From: Ascidiimonas sp046199005
GTDB lineage: Bacteria > Bacteroidota > Bacteroidia > Flavobacteriales > Flavobacteriaceae
Length of the DNA stretch: 64,000 nucleotides
NCBI GenBank assembly: GCA_046199005.1
Contig: CP176050.1
Coordinates: 4,278,001-4,342,000, forward strand
Direction of reading: 5' to 3'
In this document: one piece after another, positions 26,901 through 35,651 of the stretch
Layout of the letters: each line of letters starts with the position of its first letter
How positions within the stretch are numbered: position 1 is the stretch's first letter
The notes under the pieces: generated by a model
What the model was told of the DNA's origin: nothing
Seen by the model: the letters and a program-made list of their open reading frames with translations, nothing else
The model's database searches: none
Made by a program: the position numbers and the translations under genes

Positions 26901-29474
26901 ACCGATAAGAAGACGTATAATGTAGGAGAAAAGGCAACGGTGACCTTTCCAAGCAGTGGTGTAGGTCGCGCGTTGGTAACGGTAGAGAATGGTAGTGAAG
27001 TACTAGAGTCTTTATGGGTGACCCCTGCGAAAGAAGAAACCAAATTTGAACTCGCCATTAGCTCACTTTACACCCCTAACGTATATATTCATATTACCCT
27101 TTTACAACCACATGCATCTACTGCCAACGATCTTCCTATCAGACTCTATGGTGTAGTCCCTATTATGGTAGAAGATCCGGCTACTAAACTGGAACCCAAA
27201 ATAGCAATGCCGGAAGTTTTAAGGCCGGAAGAAAAGGTAACCATAAAAGTAAGCGAACAACAAAATAAGGCGATGACCTATACGCTGGCAATAGTTGATG
27301 AAGGCTTGCTCGATCTAACACGTTTCAAAACACCCGATCCGTGGAATACTTTCTACGCCAGAGAAGCCTTAGGTGTGAAAACATGGGATGTCTACGATGA
27401 TGTTATAGGTGCTTTTGGAGGACGCATTGATCAGGTATTTGCCATTGGAGGGGATGAAGAAGCTGCGGGCGCTAAAAACAAAAAAGCCAATCGTTTCAAA
27501 CCTATGGTCGTTTATTTAGGTCCGTTTACACTGAAAAAAGGAGAAACTAAGACCCATGAGATAAATATTCCAAAATATGTAGGTTCGGTTCGCACTATGG
27601 TGATTGCCGGAAATGTGGAAACAGGTGCCTACGGAAACGTAGAAAAAGCGACTCCAGTGCGCAAACCGTTAATGGTATTGGCTTCATTACCTCGTAAGAT
27701 AACTCCGGGAGAAAAAGTAACGCTTCCCGTGACAGTCTTTGCCATGGAGAAAAAAGTTAAAAACGTAAATATTCGCATCAAACCAGATAAATCGTTTAAA
27801 GTAGCGGGAACGGGTACGCAACAACTATCTTTTTCACAACCAGATGAGAAAATGGCGTACTTTGAATTAGAGGTCGCTGACTTTAGCGGTATTGGCAAAG
27901 TAGTCGTAGAAGCTTCCGGGAATGGTGAAAAAGCTTCTTATGAGGTAGAGATCGATGTGGTAAATCCAAATCCCATCACTACCAAAGTTTCCGATCTAAC
28001 GGTAGAAGCGAATGCAACTCAAACCCTGGATCTTGAAACCTTTGGGATCGCCGGAAGCAATACAGCGCAGATCGAATTATCTACCTTACCTCCTATGGAT
28101 TTCACCTCTCGTTTGCAATACCTCATCCGCTATCCACATGGGTGTGTAGAACAAACAACCTCGGCTGCCTTTCCGCAACTGTTTCTGGGAGACATTTTTG
28201 ATCTTACTTTCGATCGCAAAAAGAAAATACAGGTAAATGTCGAATCTGCCATCAAACGACTTGGCAGACATCAATTACCTAATGGGGGATTTGCCTACTG
28301 GGGAGGTCAAAATTATGCCAACGACTGGGGAAGTAGTTACGCAGGTCACTTCTTACTGGAAGCAGAAAAACGAGGTTATGTGGTGCCTATTGGCTTTAAA
28401 ACCAATTGGGTAAGCTATCAGCAGCAAGCCGCTAAACAATGGCGAAAAACACAGTACAATTCAGATTTGATGCAAGCATACCGATTGTATACACTGGCGC
28501 TGGCTGGAAATCCTGATGTCTCTTCTATGAATCGCTTGAGGGAAACCCCCGGACTTTCCAACGAAGGGAAACACAGACTCGCAGCAGCATACGCACTTAT
28601 CGGGCAAAATTCGGCTGCAAAAGATATTCTTTCAAATACTAATATTGATTTTCAACCTAGACGCTACAGCTATCTTACGTACGGCTCCCCCGAGCGAAAT
28701 CGTGCCATGGCATTGGAAACCTATACCATTTTGGAAGATAAAAATAAGGCACAGGAACTTGCAAAATCAGTTGCTATCGCTTTAAGCAGTGATCGTTGGA
28801 TGAGCACTCAGAGTGCTTCGTATAGTTTATTAGCAATGGCTAAATATGCAAATCTGGTAGGTGGTAAAGAACTTGATGTCAGCTACACCGTAAACGGAAA
28901 AACAGAAACACTGAAGAGTCCGAAAGCTCTCGCTGGAAGGGAAATAAGTATTAAAAAAGGTACAAATGCTTTAAGATTTACGAATAATCGTGAAAGTACC
29001 CTGTTTGTTCGAATCGTGAATTCCGGGATCCTTCCGGTGGGGGAAGAACAGGTAGAACAAAGGAACCTGACGGCTTTGGTAAAATACAAAAACCGTGACG
29101 GACAAACTATTGACATCTCCAAACTATCGCAGGGAACCGATTTTATAGCCGAAGTAACTGTTACGAATAAAAAAGGAGACAAGGTTCGGGATATAGCGCT
29201 TTCAGAAATATTCCCAAGCGGTTGGGAGATCGTAAATACCAGATTTACCGACTACGGAAGTTTCACTGCCAACAAAGTTACCTACACCGATCTTCGGGAT
29301 GATCGGGCTAATTTCTATTTTGATTTGAAAGGCTATGAAAGTAAAACTGTTAAGATCCTGCTGAATGCTTCTTATTTAGGCACCTATTATTTACCAGGTG
29401 TACAGTGTGAAGCCATGTACGACAATGATTATTTAGTAAGAACCAAAGGGCAGTGGATTGAAGTGGTAAGGTAA
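23952..29474 (+). CDS. Alpha-2-macroglobulin family lipoprotein (YfhM-like)
   Basis: A 1840-aa protease-trap lipoprotein with lipobox FSC (Cys19). The MG2-type region includes GYLYGERGVWRPGDTLFLSFIL (about 610). The bait/ANATO-replacing region follows, and the thioester motif GCVEQ has C1398 and Q1401 intact. The C-terminal half has an alpha/alpha toroid and receptor-like beta domain. A Tyr/Asp-rich insertion near 460-490 (runs of YYYDDYYYD) is unusual and acidic. Bacterial A2Ms usually pair with penicillin-binding protein 1C and defend the periplasm against proteases. Here pbpC is absent and a small membrane protein follows directly at the stop codon. Confidence 0.93.
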   Translation: MRIQKLLLFGLLFSVVFSCKKKEDEIQEQIDNLFKYREYVAEVSQGLISAQSDIRVVLREPVAGWNDNEELNDKLLRLSPNVKGKVVALNNQTIAFIPENGFESDKEYEFTLALDEIIPDIPGEFETFRFKVKTLKQQFNVITDRLQSYSKDWQYLEGSLRSSDVLDLETAQRLVKVNQKGNSVSVKFERATEKGTQFYFKVDSIRRFEEDSNIEISWDGAAFNIESKGDATVKIPGKNNFTVVDVTVFDDDTQYLEINFSDPLQKKQNFDGLVTLKGADKLKFSVEGNVLKAYPNKEIKGTATLEIFQGISSIDGYKLKNQFSELIAFEQIKPEVRLLQSGTILPSSNNLKINFEAVNLKKVDVTVIRIFENNVMQFLQQNNLSGSSNLRTVARPIAKKTITLQNNLSTNTTKWKAYALDLKELITPEQGAVYRVEFDFRPAYSSYRCDSTNFTPEEETDYDEELETSNWDSYENYYYDDYYYDYDYNWNERDNPCHTSYYRNRKVTTNVLASDLGITVKKGVNESYFVSVNDLVSTDPQEGVKITFYNFQQQEMGSKITDVDGTTIFDADKPAFFAIAEKGNQKGYVRLNDGNALSISKFDVAGARLQKGLKGYLYGERGVWRPGDTLFLSFILNDKANNLPDTHPVKFELKDPYGKIVNREVRTYSVNNFYNFTIPTNENAPTGNWQAKVAVGGAEFNKTIKIETIKPNRLKIKANFGDEIISSENPIDAKLDVAWLHGAIARNLKADVQAKFSATTTSFKQFPGYTFDDPARRFSTEEQQIFQGKLNDEGKASFTLKPQLYGKAPGMLKASFITKVYENGGDFSTDVFTKTYSPYNTYIGLNTPKGDKRRGMLLTDTKHRFEVVSVDEKGNPKAAKNLKVSIYKVSWRWWWDTSADNLSSYSGSQYRDKVFEKTINTGSNGKVDFEFQLDYPNWGRYLVRVEDPNGGHATGKTVYIDWPGWAGKSRKNDPSAATMLVFSTDKKTYNVGEKATVTFPSSGVGRALVTVENGSEVLESLWVTPAKEETKFELAISSLYTPNVYIHITLLQPHASTANDLPIRLYGVVPIMVEDPATKLEPKIAMPEVLRPEEKVTIKVSEQQNKAMTYTLAIVDEGLLDLTRFKTPDPWNTFYAREALGVKTWDVYDDVIGAFGGRIDQVFAIGGDEEAAGAKNKKANRFKPMVVYLGPFTLKKGETKTHEINIPKYVGSVRTMVIAGNVETGAYGNVEKATPVRKPLMVLASLPRKITPGEKVTLPVTVFAMEKKVKNVNIRIKPDKSFKVAGTGTQQLSFSQPDEKMAYFELEVADFSGIGKVVVEASGNGEKASYEVEIDVVNPNPITTKVSDLTVEANATQTLDLETFGIAGSNTAQIELSTLPPMDFTSRLQYLIRYPHGCVEQTTSAAFPQLFLGDIFDLTFDRKKKIQVNVESAIKRLGRHQLPNGGFAYWGGQNYANDWGSSYAGHFLLEAEKRGYVVPIGFKTNWVSYQQQAAKQWRKTQYNSDLMQAYRLYTLALAGNPDVSSMNRLRETPGLSNEGKHRLAAAYALIGQNSAAKDILSNTNIDFQPRRYSYLTYGSPERNRAMALETYTILEDKNKAQELAKSVAIALSSDRWMSTQSASYSLLAMAKYANLVGGKELDVSYTVNGKTETLKSPKALAGREISIKKGTNALRFTNNRESTLFVRIVNSGILPVGEEQVEQRNLTALVKYKNRDGQTIDISKLSQGTDFIAEVTVTNKKGDKVRDIALSEIFPSGWEIVNTRFTDYGSFTANKVTYTDLRDDRANFYFDLKGYESKTVKILLNASYLGTYYLPGVQCEAMYDNDYLVRTKGQWIEVVR

Positions 29475-30002
29475 TTGTTGAAAAACCATATTATCGGACT
29501 GAAACTGTTAAAACATTTTTGCGATTTGAAAACGAAAGAACCTTTCTGGTTTTTAGGAACCCTTGTGTTGATCCTTATCATTTTTACATCCATTTTTGGT
29601 TTGCAAAACTTAGGGTGGAATAAGGTATTGGATATGAATGTTCATGATACATATTTTGTGATTTCTTACGTACATCTCTTTCTTCTTTTCGCGGTGGTTT
29701 TCCTCTGGATTGTATACTTGATTCGAATGTTAATGTATTACTATCGAAAACCACTGATCAACCTGATATTTATGTTCACAAATACTATATTCACTGGCAT
29801 ACTCATCCTGTTTCTTAATGTACTTTTTGCATTCAAAAGATCTTCTTTAAATACTGAATATCCCCCATTGAGTGCTGCTTCTGTACCTGCGACAGATACG
29901 CTTGTAAATCCCGTATACAATTCTACATTAGTCTTTGTATTCTTTCTTTTGCTATTGCTTTCATTTGTAGGCTATAAAACCGGACAACTGTACAGCAAGT
30001 AA
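29475..30002 (+). CDS. Membrane protein with a cytochrome-oxidase-subunit-I-like motif
   Basis: A 175-aa inner-membrane protein with four hydrophobic segments (about 25-42, 58-83, 93-115, 148-168). The second helix begins MNVHDTYFVISYVHLFLL, close to the helix X motif HDTYYVVAHFHY of heme-copper oxidase subunit I. The first heme-ligand His of that motif is Tyr here and the second is kept. It is too small to be an oxidase. The start is TTG at 29475 directly after the TAA of the A2M gene (or TTG 29478), so translation is probably coupled. The function is unknown. Confidence 0.65.
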   Translation: MLKNHIIGLKLLKHFCDLKTKEPFWFLGTLVLILIIFTSIFGLQNLGWNKVLDMNVHDTYFVISYVHLFLLFAVVFLWIVYLIRMLMYYYRKPLINLIFMFTNTIFTGILILFLNVLFAFKRSSLNTEYPPLSAASVPATDTLVNPVYNSTLVFVFFLLLLLSFVGYKTGQLYSK

Positions 30003-30125
30003 GCACCATATATAAAACTTAATTTTACCGACCTTATGTAAAAATATAGCTGACATCATTTTGTAAAAGCCAATTAATTAGTCCTGGACTTAACTTCTTA
30101 TATATAAACTTAACTTTTATCAGAA

Positions 30126-31442
30126 ATGAAAAAAATAATTATAACGATCGTATTGTTTGTTTGCTTTATCTGCAGATCCCAGGAGGCATCCGTAAGTGCT
30201 CTGGCAACCAACAAAATACTTATTGAGTATGCGATTTACTTCTTGGATGATCAACTTATAAGTGTTGAAACCGCTACCACTGTAACCAAAAAATGGTTTC
30301 CCGATATCGAAATAATCGATGAACTTCCAGATCCTGAAAATGTAAAAGGTATCAGAATGAGTTTCAAGGGGATTACGGAAGTGAAGAAACACTATCCTCC
30401 GGCTGATATGGAGTACCTTAAATACACCGCATTGGGTCTATCTGAGCCGGAAAAGAAAGCGTTACAAAATAGTAATTACGTACTGTTAGTGGGAGTAATC
30501 GCTGAACATGAAAAACAAGTAGAAGCGCTGTCAAAGGTAAACGAGTTGGTATTAAAACTGATAGGTGAAAAGAAAGCAGTGATCTATGATGTGGAAACAA
30601 GGGAAACTCTAAGTAAAGATTATTGGAAAACGCACCGGCTTATTTCTAATGCATCTATTGATATCAGCAAACATATTACGATTCATTTCTACCCCACTGG
30701 AGAGTATTGTAGGGCAATCACTCTTGGAATGTTTAAGTTTGGTCTGCCGGATATTTGTATCGAAGAGCTTTCCTGTAAAAGTGACCTTGCCTTAGGAAGC
30801 TTTATCAATCTTACTGCTCAGACCCTATGGGAAACCAATAAGCTTCACGCAGACGGAAAATTAGTATTAGACATCAACGCTATTCAAAATGAAGTGGTAA
30901 AAGACAAGTTTTTAAGCGATGCCTACGAAAATGCATTCAAGAAAGCTTCTGTTACGCTTAAGGAAGGAACGCGGCAGGAAGGAGATCCGGAAAATCGGTT
31001 ATTGGAAATTTCTTTTCCCGGTGAAAATCCGCAAATCCAACATGACGAAGTACTTAAAAAAGTATTTGGTTTTAAAGATGAAGTAGTATCGATTGCTCAC
31101 GATGAAGAAATTCTAAAGGCTAGTAAGAAGGCTAAAGCCAAGATTCCTGAATTGTATAAACTATTCTCATCTGGGATGCCTGTGAATATGGCATTGCTGA
31201 TGAAGTTTCCTTTTGAAAGTGAATACGACGGTACTGAATGGATGTGGGTCGAGATCACCCGTTGGAACGAAAACAAAGTTCACGGACTCCTGCAAAACGA
31301 TCCTGCTTACATCAAAGACCTAAAATCCGGACAGAAGGTGACCAAAAATGTAAATGATATGTTCGATTACATCCTCTACAAACCAGATGGTACCAGCGAG
31401 GGTAATGAAACCGGAAAGATCATGATGCGCGATAAAAATTAG
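30126..31442 (+). CDS. Exported protein with C-terminal DUF2314 domain
   Basis: A 438-aa protein with a signal peptide (1-18, ending CRSQ). The C-terminal ~90 residues (WMWVEITRWNENKVHGLLQNDP, DLKSGQKVTKNVNDMFDYILYKPDGT) match DUF2314, a domain of unknown function. The middle (about 80-250) is an alpha/beta region without a motif I can name. DUF2314 proteins are sometimes linked to toxin/immunity loci, but nothing nearby supports that here. It is a single gene in its own transcription unit. Confidence 0.75.
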   Translation: MKKIIITIVLFVCFICRSQEASVSALATNKILIEYAIYFLDDQLISVETATTVTKKWFPDIEIIDELPDPENVKGIRMSFKGITEVKKHYPPADMEYLKYTALGLSEPEKKALQNSNYVLLVGVIAEHEKQVEALSKVNELVLKLIGEKKAVIYDVETRETLSKDYWKTHRLISNASIDISKHITIHFYPTGEYCRAITLGMFKFGLPDICIEELSCKSDLALGSFINLTAQTLWETNKLHADGKLVLDINAIQNEVVKDKFLSDAYENAFKKASVTLKEGTRQEGDPENRLLEISFPGENPQIQHDEVLKKVFGFKDEVVSIAHDEEILKASKKAKAKIPELYKLFSSGMPVNMALLMKFPFESEYDGTEWMWVEITRWNENKVHGLLQNDPAYIKDLKSGQKVTKNVNDMFDYILYKPDGTSEGNETGKIMMRDKN

Positions 31443-31562
31443 ACTTTATAAATAATATCTATGTCCAAAATATAACTGTTTACACCTTTAATTTTTGCGG
31501 TTTAGCCATCGCTGATTTTGATTCATAGTTATTAACTTACGTTAGAATCAAAAATAAAAAGT

Positions 31563-31775
31563 ATGAAAAAGAATAGTATTAAGTCGCTCCAACTCAACAA
31601 GACATCTATTGCAAATCTTCATTTGTATGGAGGTAGAGAATATTTGATACATTACACCGCAAATGAATCCTGTGAAGGTCCATGCGGAACGAACAATTGT
31701 GCAACGGCGCTTGCCACTAATTGCAACAATACAGAAACGGTTTGTGGTGCCTACTGCTCTGTTAGCTCAGGATGA
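31563..31775 (+). CDS. RiPP-like precursor peptide 1 (class I lanthipeptide-type leader)
   Basis: A 70-aa peptide. The leader KSLQLNKTSIANLHLYGG has the L.LNK..I..L pattern and a Gly-Gly of Bacteroidetes natural-product precursors. The core has six Cys and many Thr/Ser (ESCEGPCGTNNCATALATNC...VCGAYCS), suitable for lanthionine or disulfide formation. No LanB/LanC, radical-SAM or peptidase-ABC transporter gene is near. TTAATTTTTG at about 31488 could be the promoter -7 box. It ends before a perfect terminator hairpin. Confidence 0.65.
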   Translation: MKKNSIKSLQLNKTSIANLHLYGGREYLIHYTANESCEGPCGTNNCATALATNCNNTETVCGAYCSVSSG

Positions 31776-31799
31776 AAAATTTCTTAAGTTGTAGATAAA

Positions 31800-31833
31800 A
31801 ACCACCCTTACATTTATTATTATAAGGGTGGTT
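31800..31833. terminator. Bidirectional terminator
   Basis: Perfect 11-bp inverted repeat AACCACCCTTA / TAAGGGTGGTT with a 12-nt AT loop, between the precursor peptide gene and the convergent operon ending at 31853. Confidence 0.85.
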
Positions 31834-31852
31834 ACCTCTATGTATGTCTCAA

Positions 31853-32590
31853 CTAGTCAAAGCTAATGGGTTCGGTTAATAACTTAAGTACCTCGGGATC
31901 ATCTTTAAATTGTTCTTCCCAATTAAAACTTACCTGTTTGTAGGGATTATATCCTAGTTCTATTAATTTTTGTTTCTGATATTCCCGTACAAAACGATAA
32001 ACCATGTACTGGCGTTCGCCTTTCATATCTGTGACAAAAGCCTGTAATTTTTTGCCCAGCTCTTCCCGCCACTGCAAAGACGTAATCATATCTTCCCGAG
32101 TAATTTCATCAAGACCAGGCGCTTTTTTAAGGGAGGCCAATTTTTCTTCACTCAAAAATAAACGCCCTGTAAGATCCTTCCATATAGGCACACTATCCTT
32201 CGTCATCTTTTGTTTCACCTCTTCTATCGATTCACCTTCAACTACGGGAAAAAAGGTCAATAAATTACCCTCATCATTCACCTCTAACCGAACACTTGCG
32301 AATGATGGTTTTTTACCCGGATTATATACAATCATTCGATGCCTCGACAATACCTCCTTTACGACTATTGTATCTTTAAAACTATTTTCTTCTTGTTCGA
32401 TATTAGCATCAAAAATGAGGTAGCGATATGAAATGATGCAACTCCCTAACTCGTTAGACATATTGTAATAATACCAGGTGCCAACAGGGGAAGCTACAGA
32501 ATCTGAGACTTTCTGTGCCTTACAAGTTGTAGTCACCAGTACCAGTATGACTACTCCTAATATTATCAATTTTATTCTTGCTATTCTCAT
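31853..32590 (-). CDS. Exported hypothetical protein (last gene of OmpA operon)
   Basis: A 245-aa protein with an N-terminal hydrophobic signal (about 8-24, ending CKA). The mature part begins VGTWYYYNMSNELGSC, which hints at a lipocalin-like first strand, but the C-terminal half is helical and charged (EEVKQKMTKDSVPIW ... FVREYQKQKLIELGYNPYKQV). No family is recognised. It lies 10 bp after the 171-aa gene and is the fourth gene of a minus-strand operon headed by an OmpA-family gene. Confidence 0.65.
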   Translation of the reverse strand: MRIARIKLIILGVVILVLVTTTCKAQKVSDSVASPVGTWYYYNMSNELGSCIISYRYLIFDANIEQEENSFKDTIVVKEVLSRHRMIVYNPGKKPSFASVRLEVNDEGNLLTFFPVVEGESIEEVKQKMTKDSVPIWKDLTGRLFLSEEKLASLKKAPGLDEITREDMITSLQWREELGKKLQAFVTDMKGERQYMVYRFVREYQKQKLIELGYNPYKQVSFNWEEQFKDDPEVLKLLTEPISFD

Positions 32591-32600
32591 GTTTATTGAT

Positions 32601-33116
32601 TTAACGTGTGGGTCTTCTTCTTAAGACAAAATAGATGTTTAATGGATTAATCGTTCCTTTGAAACCAACAGGTTTTGCTATTAATTGTATCTGATAATTA
32701 CCTTCTGGCATTGTCCCATATCCTTCTTCTGATCCTGCCATTTGATCAATACTGGCAAGTACAGGAATAAAATCAAAACTCTCTGCCGCCAAGAACATAT
32801 CCCCAGGGAAATAAGGCAAGGGCGCTTCACGTATGGTTTCTTTTATCACCTTACCATCTTTCTTTACGATTGTTCTAAAGTTAAAAAAAACTATTTTCTC
32901 TCCATAGATATTCTGTGGCAGCCCAAAGGCTTCAAATTCAAAACCGAGTTTGTATTTGCCTTCTTTAAATTCTTTGAATAGTTGAACCGCAGAATTACTT
33001 TCTAAGCTTAGTTCTGCTTTTGTTTTTCCGTTAAGGGTAACTGATCCACTAATTTCCTGTGCTTGTATTCCAACATAAAATATTGATAAAAAAAAGCTTA
33101 TGATTATGTTTTTCAT
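32601..33116 (-). CDS. Exported hypothetical protein
   Basis: A 171-aa protein with a signal peptide (1-19, ending IQAQ) and a beta-rich mature domain (EISGSVTLNGKTKAELSLESN, YKLGFEFEAFGLPQN). No recognisable family or catalytic motif. It is the third gene of the OmpA operon, with spacings of 16 bp upstream and 10 bp downstream, so it is likely part of the same envelope function. Confidence 0.65.
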   Translation of the reverse strand: MKNIIISFFLSIFYVGIQAQEISGSVTLNGKTKAELSLESNSAVQLFKEFKEGKYKLGFEFEAFGLPQNIYGEKIVFFNFRTIVKKDGKVIKETIREAPLPYFPGDMFLAAESFDFIPVLASIDQMAGSEEGYGTMPEGNYQIQLIAKPVGFKGTINPLNIYFVLRRRPTR

Positions 33117-33132
33117 TTTGCGCCTAATTAAT

Positions 33133-34203
33133 TTATTCGTCTAAAAGTTCTATTGTGTAATGTATTTTGGCAGATCGCACCTTATTATCTTTGGTGCTAC
33201 CACCGTAGAAATAACCGCTAACGGATCGGTCGCCATTGGCAGCCTCGTCCAATGTTAAACTGGTATATCCTGTTCCCATTTTGTAGTAGGGAGCCCTTGA
33301 AACATCAAAGCTATTTTTGTTCACTTTTTTCGTAAGATAATCTAAGACTCTTTTAAGATTGATCTTTTTGTTTTCACTATTGGTCATTACGGCGAAATCT
33401 TTTTCATTATTTGTTCCGGTCTGTTCTTCCAGTCGTGCGCTTACTATAAATTGTGTATTTGATTCAGATACACCTTTTCTCGGGATTGTAAATACCCCCG
33501 AATTATTGATAAGTGCGTCTTTACCCGGTCGCGCAAAAAGTTGTCTTTTGTTCATATTTGCGCTGGCTAGATACCCTCTTTCTTTAATACTCTTTCCATT
33601 GGATAAATAATACTGATAATTGATATATAGATTAGGGCTAGGAGCTATCTGGTCCATTATTGGTTTCATCTTTAAATATTCTTTTGGTTTCATCTGATAG
33701 GGCCTACCATTGATCTTAAGTGTAGCACTAAAATCCAACCAGTAATCATCAGGATTGCTCCCGCCATCTCCATTTTTAATACATTCCAGTCGGGTAAGGG
33801 TGAGCTTCAATTTTAATGGCTTTTTAGTACTGGACGTCACTGTGTTTGATGAGGTTTTTTTAGATTTAAGCTGACGCAGCAAACTCCCATTCCAGCTACC
33901 AGACTGCATTTTGGAATCCCAGCCCCATTTTCCATAAATTTTAGTGCCTTTCATTAAAAATTGGAAATGACCCCATTTTTTTTGTTTTCCATTATAAAAC
34001 CTACCAACAATTTTTTTACTTGAAGGATAATACTTTCCTATAAGTTTACCATTTGTTTCATAGTACTTACCTCTGATCACATTGTTGTCGTATTCAAAGA
34101 GGTCAATCTCTCCAAAGTTGGTTTTATATTTTCCGCTGGGATACTGTGCGTGAGCACTCCATCCTACTAGTAGAATGAATAATAAGATTAACTTTTTCAT
34201 CAT
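33133..34203 (-). CDS. Exported hypothetical protein with G-x-Y/F repeats
   Basis: A 356-aa protein with a signal peptide (1-19, ending AHAQ). The N-terminal third contains repeating strands of the form (I/V)xG(K/R)(Y/F)Y (IRGKYYETNG, LIGKYYPSS, IVGRFYNG, IYGKWGW), resembling a small propeller or MORN-like sheet. After a Ser/Thr-rich linker (about 115-128) the rest (KLTLTRLECIKNGDGGSNPDDYW onward) is beta-rich and unknown. It is the second gene in the OmpA operon, 22 bp after ompA. Confidence 0.65.
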   Translation of the reverse strand: MMKKLILLFILLVGWSAHAQYPSGKYKTNFGEIDLFEYDNNVIRGKYYETNGKLIGKYYPSSKKIVGRFYNGKQKKWGHFQFLMKGTKIYGKWGWDSKMQSGSWNGSLLRQLKSKKTSSNTVTSSTKKPLKLKLTLTRLECIKNGDGGSNPDDYWLDFSATLKINGRPYQMKPKEYLKMKPIMDQIAPSPNLYINYQYYLSNGKSIKERGYLASANMNKRQLFARPGKDALINNSGVFTIPRKGVSESNTQFIVSARLEEQTGTNNEKDFAVMTNSENKKINLKRVLDYLTKKVNKNSFDVSRAPYYKMGTGYTSLTLDEAANGDRSVSGYFYGGSTKDNKVRSAKIHYTIELLDE

Positions 34204-34225
34204 GTAATGTTTAGATTGTTTTTAT

Positions 34226-35572
34226 TTAAATTTTAATTATTTCAACCCTCCGGTTGCGTGCCTTACTTTCCGGGTCACTTCCTGTATCAAGAAGTTGTGT
34301 TTCTCCTTTGCCTTCAGAACTAAGTTGCGTTTCTGAGACTCCAAATTGTTGAATCAATGCCTGCTCGACAGCAGCTGCACGCATCATAGAGAGATCCATA
34401 TTATAATTGGCGTCTCCATCAGCATCTGTATGACCTACCACTGTAACATTCACTTCAGGATTTTGCTTGAGAATACTGGCTATTTTTTTAAGGGTTCCGT
34501 GAGATTCCGGTTTGATAATAGCCGAGGCAGTATCAAAAGTGATTCCATAGGTCACCAGTTTTCCTTCAGAGAGGAGTTTGTTGCGCATATCTGGCTTTCC
34601 AACTGCATAGCGTACATTACCGAGATAGAAAAATTCATCTTGCTCAGAAATATGGCTTTGAAATCGTACCGTTTGAATACTTACTCCATTTTCAAAAGCT
34701 CTCGGCACATCGAAGATCTTATTGCCGTTGACATACATGCGCACTCTCGATTTTTGCCTCCAAACAGAAACGTGTAGTACCTTGCCCCTAAAATCACTTC
34801 CTTTATTTAATTCGTCTATCTTATTCCTGGCACTGCCATTGAGTTTTGTATTAGGCGTTCTTTTAAAATATTCACTTCCTACATGCGCCATGAGTTTCAT
34901 GACTAAGAGATTTTTTCCGGGCCATTCCCTATTCATTTCATAATTCGGATCTTCAGAATCTGAAAGTACCACACCAAAAGAACGTGAATACGCCCACGAA
35001 TCGATGTCGAAATTGTAGATAAGGTCAAATTCAAGTGTGAAATTTTCGGGTATTTCTTTTAGAAAATCTGCGACAAATGTACCCTTACCAAGTCCTATCT
35101 GCATCCAGTTACCGGGATGGGTGCTTAAGGTTACCACCTCGGCACTTAAATTGGTGTTCCAGTTAGCTGGCAAGTCGCCTACTGCATCTTGTGAAAAATC
35201 TTCATAACCCAAAACCTTTGCTCCTGGTGTAAAATCATTTTTAGAATACGCTTCAAAAGTGGTTTCTTCTTTAGGCAATTCAATCTCCTCAACTGGTATC
35301 TGATCTTCTGGTAACGGAGGAAAGTCAAGATCAGTCTCCTGCTCTGTAGACTTCTTTTTCTTTCCTTTTTTTTCTGTGATATCAAAAATAGAGTCGATTG
35401 CCTGCTCTGTTTTTTGCTCTGTTTTTTCTTCTACTTTTCTTTCAATGGTTTCCTTTGCGCGTTGCTCTGCTTTCTTTTTTAGCTTTTTCCAAAATTGCGC
35501 GTCCGATTCTTGTATGCCTCCAAAAAGCAGTGCGAAAATCGTACATATAAAAGCAATGTATTTTGTTTTCAT
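34226..35572 (-). CDS. OmpA-family outer-membrane/peptidoglycan-binding protein
   Basis: A protein of about 448 aa with a signal peptide (MKTKYIAFICTIFALLFGG), then a charged coiled-coil region rich in Lys/Glu (WKKLKKKAEQRAKETIERKVEEKTEQ). A concanavalin/LamG-like beta domain follows (about 130-320), with FTLEFDLIYNFD and VSVWRQKSRVRMYVNG. The C-terminal OmpA domain has VVGHTDADGDANYNMDLSMMRAAAV and ARNRRVEI, which bind peptidoglycan. I start at ATG 35572 because it begins the signal peptide; ATG 35578 is possible. It is the first gene of a four-gene operon and is divergent from a sigma factor gene that may regulate it. Confidence 0.88.
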   Translation of the reverse strand: MKTKYIAFICTIFALLFGGIQESDAQFWKKLKKKAEQRAKETIERKVEEKTEQKTEQAIDSIFDITEKKGKKKKSTEQETDLDFPPLPEDQIPVEEIELPKEETTFEAYSKNDFTPGAKVLGYEDFSQDAVGDLPANWNTNLSAEVVTLSTHPGNWMQIGLGKGTFVADFLKEIPENFTLEFDLIYNFDIDSWAYSRSFGVVLSDSEDPNYEMNREWPGKNLLVMKLMAHVGSEYFKRTPNTKLNGSARNKIDELNKGSDFRGKVLHVSVWRQKSRVRMYVNGNKIFDVPRAFENGVSIQTVRFQSHISEQDEFFYLGNVRYAVGKPDMRNKLLSEGKLVTYGITFDTASAIIKPESHGTLKKIASILKQNPEVNVTVVGHTDADGDANYNMDLSMMRAAAVEQALIQQFGVSETQLSSEGKGETQLLDTGSDPESKARNRRVEIIKI

Positions 35573-35651
35573 TGTCATTTGTATTATTCGGTTTATCTTT
35601 AGTGAGGTGAAAATGAAATAGGTTAACACGATCCATAAATTTATTTTTTAA

